A DNA stretch of 64,000 bases from TMP-86 sp039807285 (lineage in GTDB: Bacteria > Pseudomonadota > Gammaproteobacteria > Steroidobacterales > Steroidobacteraceae). A program made the translations under genes and the position numbers. The first letter of the stretch is position 1. Each line of letters opens with the position of its first letter. Under the pieces are notes generated by a model. The model made no database searches, had not been told where the DNA came from, and saw only the letters and a list, made by a program, of their open reading frames with translations. Positions 25,092 through 32,581 of the stretch are shown in pieces. Where the stretch lies: assembly GCA_044226785.1 (NCBI GenBank), contig JBGAGK010000022.1, forward strand, positions 20,132-84,131, read 5' to 3'.

Positions 25092-27043
25092 ACTACGAAA
25101 CCCTGGTCGACATCCTGGAAAACAACCGCACGGTCGATCGTGCGATCACCTATGTGCTCGGGGAGAACGAGGAACGCCGTGTAAGCTTTGCCGAGGTGCA
25201 TGCGCGCGCACTCGGCATCCTGCATCACCTGCAGGCCATGGGCGCCCAGCGGGGCGAGAAGATGATCATCTTCCTGTCCAGCAATGAGCAGTTCATGGAC
25301 GGCTACTGGGCGGCCGTATGCGGTGGCATCGTACCGGTGCCGCTGGCCGTGGGCATCAGCGACGAACATCGCCACAAGCTGCTGCGGATCGCGGCGAAGC
25401 TGGGTGCGCCGCTCCTGTACACCGATCGCAAGAGCCTGGAGCGGCTGGCCACGCTGGCGGCGGAAAGCGGCCAGCAGGAACTGTTCGACCGGCTCAAGGT
25501 CCGCACGTTCCTTGCCGACACGATCACCGACATCTCGAAGGCAGGCAAACTCCATCGACCCTCCCCCGAGGACATCGCCTTCATCCAGTTCTCCTCGGGA
25601 TCCACCAGCGAACCCAAGGGTGTGGTGCTTACGCACGCAAACCTCGTGGCGAACATGAAGGCCTCGATCCAGCAGGGCCGGTTCAGCGAGCAGGACATCA
25701 CCCTGAGCTGGATGCCCCTGACTCACGACATGGGGCTGATCGGGTTCTATCTGAACCATTTCACCGCCCGGGCGCAGGTCCACATCATGCCCACGGACCT
25801 GTTCGTGCGTCGCCCGCTCCTGTGGCTGCAGACCTGCTCGAAAAAGCGCGTGACCATCACCTGCTCTCCGAACTTCGGCTATCGGCATCTGCTGAAAGTC
25901 CTGGGTGATCGCAAACTCGAGGGTGTGGATCTGTCCAGCGTCCGGCTCATCTTCAACGGCGCGGAGCCGATTTCGGTGGAGCTGTGCAACGAGTTCATGG
26001 GCAAGCTCGCCTATACCGGCCTGAAGCGCCGCGCCATGTTCCCGGTGTACGGCCTGGCCGAAGCCTCCCTGGCCGTCACCTTTCCCCCGCTGGATGTCGA
26101 CTACCGATGGATCCGGGTCAACCGGCACCGGCTCAACGTGGGCGATGCGATCGAACTGAATCCCGCGCGCTCACAGGACGCCCTGGAGTTGATGGCGGTC
26201 GGAAGCCCGATTGCCTTCGTCGAGGTGCGCATCGCCGATGCCGCGCGCGCCGCGCTGCCGGACGGGCGTGTGGGTCACATCCTGATTCGCGGCGCCAATG
26301 TCACCCGCGGGTACTTCGAGGACGAGGCCGCCACGAAGGCGGCCATCGATGCGCAAGGGTGGCTCGATACCGGAGACCTGGGCGTGGTCCACGAAGGTCA
26401 GCTGTACATCACCGGCCGCGCCAAGGAGATCATCTTCATCAGCGGCCAGAACTACTTTCCCTACGATCTGGAGAACATCGCACAGCGCGCGGGCGGGCTG
26501 GAGCTCGGCAAGGTGGTGGTCACTGGTGTGCGAAGGCCCCCCAGTCAGGAGGATGAACTCACGGTGTTCGTGCTTCACCGCGGAGACATGACCGAGTTCC
26601 TGCCCATCGCCACCGAAGTGGCGCGCCTGATCAACCAGCATGCCGGTCTCGAGGTGGCGAAGGTGGTGCCGGTGAAGCGCATCCCGAAAACCACCAGCGG
26701 CAAGGTGCAGCGTCATCTTCTGGAGCAAAGCTATCTGGATGGAGAATTCGATGCCGACCTCGCCGCCCTGGAGCAGCTGCGCAGCGCAGGCTCGGGCAAG
26801 GCAACTCCCGGTGCCTCCGATCTGGAGGCGAGGCTCCTGGCCATCTGCGAGTCGGCCCTGCCCGACAAGGGCCTGAGCGTCACCGACAACCTGTTCGAAA
26901 TCGGAGCCAGCTCCCTGAAGCTGATCGAAATCCACGAAAACATCGACCGCGAATTCCCCAACCTGATCGACCTGACGGAGCTGTTCGACTACCCGACCGT
27001 CCAGGAGCTTTCAAAGCACCTGGAAAGCAAGCTCGCCGGTTGA
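25088..27043 (+). CDS. Acyl-AMP ligase fused to a C-terminal acyl carrier domain
   Basis: This 651-residue protein of the ANL superfamily starts at the ATG at 25088. The adenylation domain shows the P-loop FSSGSTSEPKGVV (168-180), SWMPLTHDMGLIG, YGLAEASLAV, the TGDLG hinge region and the KTTSGKVQR lysine. The last 80 residues form an acyl carrier domain with IGASSLKLIEI, where Ser609 is the likely phosphopantetheine site. It most likely activates a fatty or other carboxylic acid as the adenylate and loads its own carrier, like fatty acyl-AMP ligases. Coupling to the P450 implies the loaded chain is then oxidised. Confidence 0.9.
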   Translation: MNYETLVDILENNRTVDRAITYVLGENEERRVSFAEVHARALGILHHLQAMGAQRGEKMIIFLSSNEQFMDGYWAAVCGGIVPVPLAVGISDEHRHKLLRIAAKLGAPLLYTDRKSLERLATLAAESGQQELFDRLKVRTFLADTITDISKAGKLHRPSPEDIAFIQFSSGSTSEPKGVVLTHANLVANMKASIQQGRFSEQDITLSWMPLTHDMGLIGFYLNHFTARAQVHIMPTDLFVRRPLLWLQTCSKKRVTITCSPNFGYRHLLKVLGDRKLEGVDLSSVRLIFNGAEPISVELCNEFMGKLAYTGLKRRAMFPVYGLAEASLAVTFPPLDVDYRWIRVNRHRLNVGDAIELNPARSQDALELMAVGSPIAFVEVRIADAARAALPDGRVGHILIRGANVTRGYFEDEAATKAAIDAQGWLDTGDLGVVHEGQLYITGRAKEIIFISGQNYFPYDLENIAQRAGGLELGKVVVTGVRRPPSQEDELTVFVLHRGDMTEFLPIATEVARLINQHAGLEVAKVVPVKRIPKTTSGKVQRHLLEQSYLDGEFDADLAALEQLRSAGSGKATPGASDLEARLLAICESALPDKGLSVTDNLFEIGASSLKLIEIHENIDREFPNLIDLTELFDYPTVQELSKHLESKLAG

Positions 27044-27090
27044 CGATCGCCCGGCCGACTCAGCCCAACCCGGCCTGGCCGGCCCGGCAC

Positions 27091-27119
27091 CAGCGGCGAC
27101 GCCAGCACCGGCGCCGCTG
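27091..27119. terminator. Putative hairpin between convergent lipid genes
   Basis: CAGCGGCG at 27091-27098 and CGCCGCTG at 27112-27119 form a perfect eight-base stem with a 13-base loop in the 77-base gap between two convergent genes. No T run follows on either strand, so it is only a candidate terminator. Confidence 0.35.
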
Positions 27120-27120
27120 C

Positions 27121-28062
27121 TCAATAGGACTGCGGATCGGTTCCGTACAGGGGTCTTTGCAGCTTCCACCGGCGATAGGACCACAGCCAGTCTGCAGGTG
27201 CCTTGAGGACCTCGGCTTCACAGAGCCGCGCATATCGTTCGGTGATCTCGCCGGACGGCAGTCGCTCCACGCCATCCCACAATGGCGCGAGCTCCACTTC
27301 GTAATACCCCCGGCGCGTACGCCGCATGGCCAGGAATATCATCGGCAGGCGTGTGCCCCGGGAAATCTGCTCGGCACCCACATAGAACGCCGTGTCCTGA
27401 CCCAGGAACGTGGTCCAGTGGCGCCGCTCGGTCGAAACGGGCGCCTGATCGGCATTGATCGCCAACGCCCGCACGATGGCCCGGCGCTTCAGGAAATCCG
27501 CCAGCAGATCCTTGGCCGGAACCAGGCGAGCACCAAAACGTGAGCGGACTTTCAGCATCAGCCGGTCACCCCAGGCATCGTGCAGGGGCTTGTACGCGGC
27601 ATCGATCGGAAATCCGAGCTGCAGCACCATGCCCTGCAGGAGCCACTCCCAGTTGCACAGGTGCGAGGTCACCAGCATGACGGTCCTGCCGGACTCCAGG
27701 AATTCCCGTGCCATCCCGATGTTGCGCACCCTGACACGCTCGCGCATCTCCGCGGCGCTCATGCGCACTGATTTGACCAGCTCCACTGCCACGTCACAGT
27801 AACCGCGAAGGTACCGCTGATGGATTGCCCGCCGCTCCGCTTCGCTCTTGCCCGGAAACACGCGGCCGAGCTGCTCGCGGATCACGCGATGCCGGTGCCG
27901 GACGAGGTAATAGGCCAGCAGATACAGGACTGTCGAGAGCCCGTACAACGCACGCAAGGGCACGCGCGACAGGAGCCGCAGCCAGAGTGGGTAAGGGGCA
28001 TCAGCAGCCAGACCCGGCGATGGGCCGGGCGCCGGCGAAGCGCCGTTATTCCGATGGTTCAC
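27121..28062 (-). CDS. LpxL/HtrB-like lysophospholipid acyltransferase
   Basis: This is a 313-residue member of the lipid A lauroyl/myristoyl acyltransferase family. It has an N-terminal hydrophobic anchor (about 25-45), the HX4E catalytic motif SHLCNWEW, a YKPLHDAWGD block and INADQAPVS. The chosen start is GTG at 28062, which overlaps bfr by 17 bases; an ATG at 28104 lies deeper in bfr. Real LpxL/LpxM enzymes add secondary chains to lipid A. The neighbouring ligase-ACP and P450 leave open that this copy uses an unusual acyl-ACP donor (inference). Confidence 0.85.
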   Translation of the reverse strand: MNHRNNGASPAPGPSPGLAADAPYPLWLRLLSRVPLRALYGLSTVLYLLAYYLVRHRHRVIREQLGRVFPGKSEAERRAIHQRYLRGYCDVAVELVKSVRMSAAEMRERVRVRNIGMAREFLESGRTVMLVTSHLCNWEWLLQGMVLQLGFPIDAAYKPLHDAWGDRLMLKVRSRFGARLVPAKDLLADFLKRRAIVRALAINADQAPVSTERRHWTTFLGQDTAFYVGAEQISRGTRLPMIFLAMRRTRRGYYEVELAPLWDGVERLPSGEITERYARLCEAEVLKAPADWLWSYRRWKLQRPLYGTDPQSY

Positions 28063-28525
28063 CGGATGCGGACTGCACGTAGTTCTGCAGCCCCATGCTG
28101 GCAATCAGCCCCAGCTGGGTCTCGATGAAATCGATGTGTTCTTCCTCGCTCTTCTGGATGTGCACCAGAAGATCCCGCGACACGTAATCGCGCACCGATT
28201 CGCAGTGGGCGATGGCCTCCACGTACAGCGGATGCCCCAGCATCTCCAGCTTCAGGTCGCATTCCAGGATTTCCTTGACGTTCTCGCCGATGTACAGCTT
28301 GCCCAGATCCTGGAGATTCGGCAGGCCATCGAGAAACAGGATGCGCTGGACCAGTGCATCGGCGTGTTTCATCTCGTCGATGGACTCTTCCCGTTCGGTC
28401 TTGCCCAGACGCTTCATGCCCCAGTTGTCGAGCATGCGCGCATGCAGGAAATACTGGTTGATCGCCGTGAGTTCGTTCTTCAGCGCCAGATTGAGGAATT
28501 CAATGACCTTGCGATCGCCTTGCAT
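28046..28525 (-). CDS. bfr: Bacterioferritin
   Basis: This 159-residue ferritin-like four-helix protein stores iron as a 24-mer. Ferroxidase residues are visible in NELTAINQYFLHAR and SEEEHIDFIETQL. The heme-ligand methionine is kept in IDEMKHAD, so it should bind heme between subunits. The ATG at 28525 gives MQGDRKVIEFLN, the family N-terminus; the 39 codons further upstream are not conserved in character. Its partner bfd lies just upstream on the same strand. Confidence 0.96.
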   Translation of the reverse strand: MQGDRKVIEFLNLALKNELTAINQYFLHARMLDNWGMKRLGKTEREESIDEMKHADALVQRILFLDGLPNLQDLGKLYIGENVKEILECDLKLEMLGHPLYVEAIAHCESVRDYVSRDLLVHIQKSEEEHIDFIETQLGLIASMGLQNYVQSASGEPSE

Positions 28526-28580
28526 GTGCGCTGCCCTCCAGGCCGAGTCAGGATAAGGAAAGCCGGAAAGTCTACGCAAC

Positions 28581-28805
28581 TCAGCCGTGATCGGCGATGA
28601 GTTTCTCGCTGCAGCAGGATGTGGGTACGCAGGCCTTGGCAACCGCGTCCACGATGACGGCGCGGGCTTCAGGCACGCATTTTCCGCAACACGTGCCCAC
28701 GCCCAGCTCCCGCACCACCGGCATGAGGCTGCGTGCGCCTCGATTCACGGCATCGCGGATCCTGCTTTCGGAGACGGCACGACAGACGCAAATGATCATG
28801 TGCAT
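28581..28805 (-). CDS. bfd: Bacterioferritin-associated ferredoxin
   Basis: This small [2Fe-2S] protein releases iron from bacterioferritin by reducing it through the heme. The cluster cysteines are in IICVCRAV and CCGKC. The start is ATG at 28805 or 28799 (MHMIICVC); a longer frame to 28859 is possible but lacks family support. The tail is longer than in E. coli Bfd and adds a second Cys pair (TSCCSEK). A Fur-box-like sequence immediately upstream suggests expression when iron is scarce, matching the role. Confidence 0.9.
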   Translation of the reverse strand: MHMIICVCRAVSESRIRDAVNRGARSLMPVVRELGVGTCCGKCVPEARAVIVDAVAKACVPTSCCSEKLIADHG

Positions 28806-28813
28806 ATCTGAAT

Positions 28814-28832
28814 GCAAATGCGAATGATTGTC
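28814..28832 (-). promoter_or_regulatory. Fur-box-like site upstream of bfd
   Basis: The 19 bases GCAAATGCGAATGATTGTC match the Fur consensus GATAATGATAATCATTATC at 13 of 19 positions by hand alignment. The site sits 9 bases upstream of the bfd start, between bfd and the flavoprotein gene, where an iron-dependent repressor would block bfd transcription. Confidence 0.5.
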
Positions 28833-28872
28833 AATACCCAGTGATTCCTGGATATGCATCCAGGGCCGTGGG

Positions 28873-30900
28873 TCACAACATCACGTGGTCCCGCGCCGGC
28901 GGCAGCTCGGGCTCACCCAGTTCCCGGGCCGCCAGATGCCCGGAATACACGGCATGTGCGATCAGGGCCGGCTGCCGGCAATCGCCGATGCAACGGATGT
29001 CGAGCTCCGCCTCGGTCACGCCCTCGCCGGCCAGCTCACGGTAGAGCTCGTCGCGCGGCTCGCGCGAAGTGATCATCACCAGCGTCGCGGCCAAGTGCCT
29101 TTGCTTGCGCCCCGAGTACACGCAGGACAATTCAACCTCGCGCCCGTCGAATCCATCCACCGCATGCAGCGTCACGACGCTGACTCCCCGTTCGAGGAGC
29201 TGGCGCTGCGTCGCATCCTGTTCCCCCGTGTAATGGCTCCACTCCCCGGCCGTACCGGCCGGTGTGACATAGGTGACTTCAGCCCCGCCGTCGGCGAGCA
29301 GTTGCGCAATCACCGGACCCAGGTAGTACTGGTCGTCATCGAACAGCGTGACACGACCGGAAGGGCGCGCGCCGCGGAAGATGTCATCCGGCGTGAGTAC
29401 CGCTTCCTGCGCCAGGCCCTCCACCGGCCGCACATGCCATCGACCCAGGCCATTTCGCCGCCAGCGCGCGCCGGTGGCGATGAACACGTGATCGGCACCG
29501 AACCCGCGCACATCATCCGCGCCAAGCTGGTTGCCCAGGTACAGGGTGACTTCCGGCATGGCCCGGATCTGCGAAAGGCGATAGTCCCGCACCCGCGCCC
29601 ACTCCGCCAGCCCCGGCAACCGGCTCTCCATCGTGACCCGCCCGCCGGGTTCAGTGGCTGCATCGGCCAGGGTGACGGTGTATCCGCGCTTGCCCAGGAT
29701 GTGCGCCGCCTCGAGTCCGGCGGGGCCCGCGCCCACCACCAGCACCGAACCGCCTCCTGCACGCGGTACACGCTCAGGGTGCCAGTTCCTGCGCCACTCC
29801 TCGCCCATGGTTGGATTCTGTGTGCAACGAATCGCAGCGCCGCGGTAATTGTGTGCGTAGCAGATGTTGCAGCCGATGCACTCGCGGATGTCCTCCAGCC
29901 TGCCCTCGCGGATCTTGTGCGGCAGGAACGGATCGGCGATCGACGGACGGGCGGCACCCACCAGGTCCAGCACCCCCGAGCGCACCTGGCGCACCATGGC
30001 ATCGGGCGATGTGAAGCGCCCCACGCTGACCACGGGTTTCCGGGTGAGTTTCCTGATGCTCGCCACCCGCTGTTCGAGCGAGCCCTGCGGCACGAAGCGC
30101 GAAGTGGCCATCTCCTCACCGTAGTAGTCGCCGACCACGAAATCCCACAGATCGGGCAGGTCGGACAGCAGACCCACCGCGTCATGTGCCTCCGCGCAGC
30201 TCAGGTGCTCATCGCCATGACCGTCGGCAGAGAAGCGGATGGCCACTGCGCATTGATCGCCCACGGCCTCGCGCGTTTCCTCCAGCACCTCCCGGATGAG
30301 CCGGACGCGATTCTCCAGCGATCCGCCGTACGCGTCAGTCCGGTCGTTGAGACTGCGCGAGAGGAATTCGGAGAGCAGGTAGCCATGGGTGGGGTACACA
30401 TAGATGATGTCGAACCCCGCCTGACGGGCGCGCCTGGCCGCGGCCACATGCCAGCGGCGGAATTCACGGATGTCCCGCCGGTCCATGCGATGCGACTGCA
30501 CGGGCTCGCCCCGGCAGGGCATGGAGCGCACACCGATGCTGGGAATGCGGCTGGCAAGATTGCCCACGTAACTGCCACCGTGCCACAGCTCGGCGCCGGC
30601 CAGCGCTCCGTGAGCATGCACTTGTGCAGTCATGGTGGCGAGATTGCGAACGTCACCTTCGTCCCACAGCGAAGCAAACGGGTGAGGCTGATCGTCGGAG
30701 CTGGGATGCAGGGAACAGTATTCCGTGCACACCACACCCCAGCCGCCCTCGGCCTTCATGCCGCGCATGGCCGCCAGCGTCTGCGGAAGCGCATTGCCCA
30801 TGCCGGTGCAATGGGGCACCTGGTAGAAGCGGTTCGGTGCAGTCACGGGGCCTATTTTCACTGGATCGAACAGGATCGAATAGCGGGACTCGACGGTCAT
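28873..30900 (-). CDS. Trimethylamine/dimethylamine dehydrogenase-like Fe-S flavoprotein
   Basis: This 675-residue enzyme has an N-terminal old-yellow-enzyme barrel (about 1-340), a [4Fe-4S] cysteine cluster (CIGCNIC and a later RCTQN; Cys341, 344, 347, 359) and a C-terminal nucleotide-binding part (VLVVGAGPAGLEAA). Cys31 in VPHCTG sits where trimethylamine dehydrogenase links FMN covalently, and Tyr169 and His172 match its active site. Family members demethylate or deaminate amines and pass electrons to ETF. The residues that cage trimethylamine look changed (see findings), so the substrate may be another amine. It is divergent from the MttB-family gene. The start at 30900 has GGAG upstream. 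Confidence 0.85.
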   Translation of the reverse strand: MTVESRYSILFDPVKIGPVTAPNRFYQVPHCTGMGNALPQTLAAMRGMKAEGGWGVVCTEYCSLHPSSDDQPHPFASLWDEGDVRNLATMTAQVHAHGALAGAELWHGGSYVGNLASRIPSIGVRSMPCRGEPVQSHRMDRRDIREFRRWHVAAARRARQAGFDIIYVYPTHGYLLSEFLSRSLNDRTDAYGGSLENRVRLIREVLEETREAVGDQCAVAIRFSADGHGDEHLSCAEAHDAVGLLSDLPDLWDFVVGDYYGEEMATSRFVPQGSLEQRVASIRKLTRKPVVSVGRFTSPDAMVRQVRSGVLDLVGAARPSIADPFLPHKIREGRLEDIRECIGCNICYAHNYRGAAIRCTQNPTMGEEWRRNWHPERVPRAGGGSVLVVGAGPAGLEAAHILGKRGYTVTLADAATEPGGRVTMESRLPGLAEWARVRDYRLSQIRAMPEVTLYLGNQLGADDVRGFGADHVFIATGARWRRNGLGRWHVRPVEGLAQEAVLTPDDIFRGARPSGRVTLFDDDQYYLGPVIAQLLADGGAEVTYVTPAGTAGEWSHYTGEQDATQRQLLERGVSVVTLHAVDGFDGREVELSCVYSGRKQRHLAATLVMITSREPRDELYRELAGEGVTEAELDIRCIGDCRQPALIAHAVYSGHLAARELGEPELPPARDHVML

Positions 30901-30993
30901 TTCTTGCTCCGTCCGGACGGAAGATGTCAGGGAATGCATCCAAAGCGTTATGCTTCGGATCCTGCCATTCTCTCACAAGCCATACACACCCTC

Positions 30994-32514
30994 ATGATGC
31001 AACGAACACTGCGCCCAGGGCGTCGTCGACGTCCCACTGACGACACTCCGGCAACGATTGAAGACATTGGCCTGCATGATGCAGCCACGGCACCGTATCA
31101 GCCGTTGCCGGCTGAACAGGTCGAGCGGCTGATCGACTCGGCCATCCTCCTCCTGCACGACTCCGGTGCCGCCTTCGAACCCGGGTCGCAGGCCATGGAC
31201 ATCCTCAAGGCCGGTGGCTGCACGGTCGCGGATGACGGCGTAGTGCGATTCGATCCGGACATCGTGCGCGGCGCCCTCGAGTCGGTGGGCAAGAGCGTGA
31301 AGTTGTGGGATCGCGATGGCAAGAAGGCCATCGACCTGGACTGCCACCACACCTGGTTCATGCCAGGCATGACCTGCATCAAGGTCTTTGACCGCCAGAC
31401 CGGCAAGCCGCGGGACAGCAATGCGCCGGACCTTGCGCAGGTCACGCGCGTGGCCGATGCGCTGCCGAACATCGACGCCGTGTGCATCGGGTGCAAGAAC
31501 GTAGCCCGCTCGGACGTCCACGGCGAAGTCGAGGAATTCTCGATCATGGCGGCCAACACCACCAAGCCGCTGGAGTACCTGTGCGAAACAGCCGACTCGC
31601 TGCGCGCCGTGATCGACAAGGCCGCTGCCATCCGTGGCGGTCCCGCGGAGCTGGCCGACAAGCCGTATTTCCTGCAGATCATCACCCCGCTCCCGCTCAA
31701 CTATCACGCCATCCACACCGACCAGCTGATCGCCGCCGTGCGCGCGGGGGTGCCCGTGAGCATCGGGACCCTGCCCATCGGGGGCGCCTCCACACCGATC
31801 ACCACCGCGGGGAGCATCGTCAACAGCCTCGCCACGGACTTCGCCGCCATGGTGCTGGCGCAACTGGTGCGCAAGGGATCCTTCTGCATCGGCAGTTCCG
31901 ATGTGTGCTTCATGGAACCCGCCACCGGAGGCATCGGCAATCTTGCGCAGACATCGCTTGCGGATCTCATCATGTGCCAGATCCGAAGGCATCTGGAGCT
32001 GCCCTCCTTCACCGGCGCTGCCGGGTACTCCAACGCCAGCCGCTTCGATCAGGACGCCGTGGCCGAGCTCACGGCGGGGCTCATGCAGGTGTTCTTCAGC
32101 CGCCCCGCCACCATCGACTATTGCGGATCACTGGATCAGGGCCTCACCTTCTCTCTCCAGGGCCTTGCGCTGTGTGATGACCTGGCAGGACTTTTGCGCA
32201 CCATGTGGCAGGGTGTGCGGGTGGATGACAGCACACTGGCGCTGGATCTGGCCAGCCGTGTCGGACCGCGGGGAAACTACCTGGCGCAGCAGCACACGGT
32301 GGATCACTGCCGGGAAAATCTCTGGCAAAGCCGTTACTTCGGCCCGAACATTATCCTGAGCGGCTCGCCCGTGCCCTATGCCGACCTGCATGAGCGCATC
32401 GAACGGGATCTGCAGAATGTGCTCGCCACGCGTCAGCCTGATCCGCTGGATGCAGTCATCGCGGGGAAGCTGAGCCAGATCCAGAAAAGTTTCGAGGCTG
32501 CGCATCCGCTCTGA
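30994..32514 (+). CDS. MttB family methylamine-type methyltransferase, non-pyrrolysine
   Basis: This 506-residue protein belongs to the trimethylamine methyltransferase (MttB) superfamily. It has the N-terminal HDSGAAFEP region, GMTCIKVFDRQTG, PVSIGTLPIGGAS and the late PTSLADLIM-like block (QTSLADLIMCQIRR). The frame is open throughout with no internal TAG, so it lacks pyrrolysine. Such members include glycine betaine and other quaternary-amine demethylases that hand a methyl group to a corrinoid protein. No corrinoid protein or reactivase gene is in the window. It is divergent from the TMADH-like gene across 93 bases. Confidence 0.85.
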   Translation: MMQRTLRPGRRRRPTDDTPATIEDIGLHDAATAPYQPLPAEQVERLIDSAILLLHDSGAAFEPGSQAMDILKAGGCTVADDGVVRFDPDIVRGALESVGKSVKLWDRDGKKAIDLDCHHTWFMPGMTCIKVFDRQTGKPRDSNAPDLAQVTRVADALPNIDAVCIGCKNVARSDVHGEVEEFSIMAANTTKPLEYLCETADSLRAVIDKAAAIRGGPAELADKPYFLQIITPLPLNYHAIHTDQLIAAVRAGVPVSIGTLPIGGASTPITTAGSIVNSLATDFAAMVLAQLVRKGSFCIGSSDVCFMEPATGGIGNLAQTSLADLIMCQIRRHLELPSFTGAAGYSNASRFDQDAVAELTAGLMQVFFSRPATIDYCGSLDQGLTFSLQGLALCDDLAGLLRTMWQGVRVDDSTLALDLASRVGPRGNYLAQQHTVDHCRENLWQSRYFGPNIILSGSPVPYADLHERIERDLQNVLATRQPDPLDAVIAGKLSQIQKSFEAAHPL

Positions 32515-32532
32515 GACGCACGTCGGAACTCC

Positions 32533-32555
32533 TGCGGGCGCATGGCGTGCCCGCA
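32533..32555. terminator. Putative hairpin between MttB-family gene and TonB receptor gene
   Basis: TGCGGGC at 32533-32539 pairs with GCCCGCA at 32549-32555 around nine bases, in the 67-base gap between convergent genes. It lacks a clear T run. Confidence 0.35.
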
Positions 32556-32581
32556 CCCGGGCTTGTCTGGCAGCCACGCTC

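Noticed and set aside
28828..30993. Long N-terminal extension of the MttB-family gene over the TMADH-like gene
   Set aside because: This part is antisense to a well-supported gene. MttB homology begins after the ATG at 30994.
30994..32514. Possible pyrrolysine-containing MttB
   Set aside because: No in-frame TAG occurs anywhere in the gene, so it belongs to the non-pyrrolysine branch.
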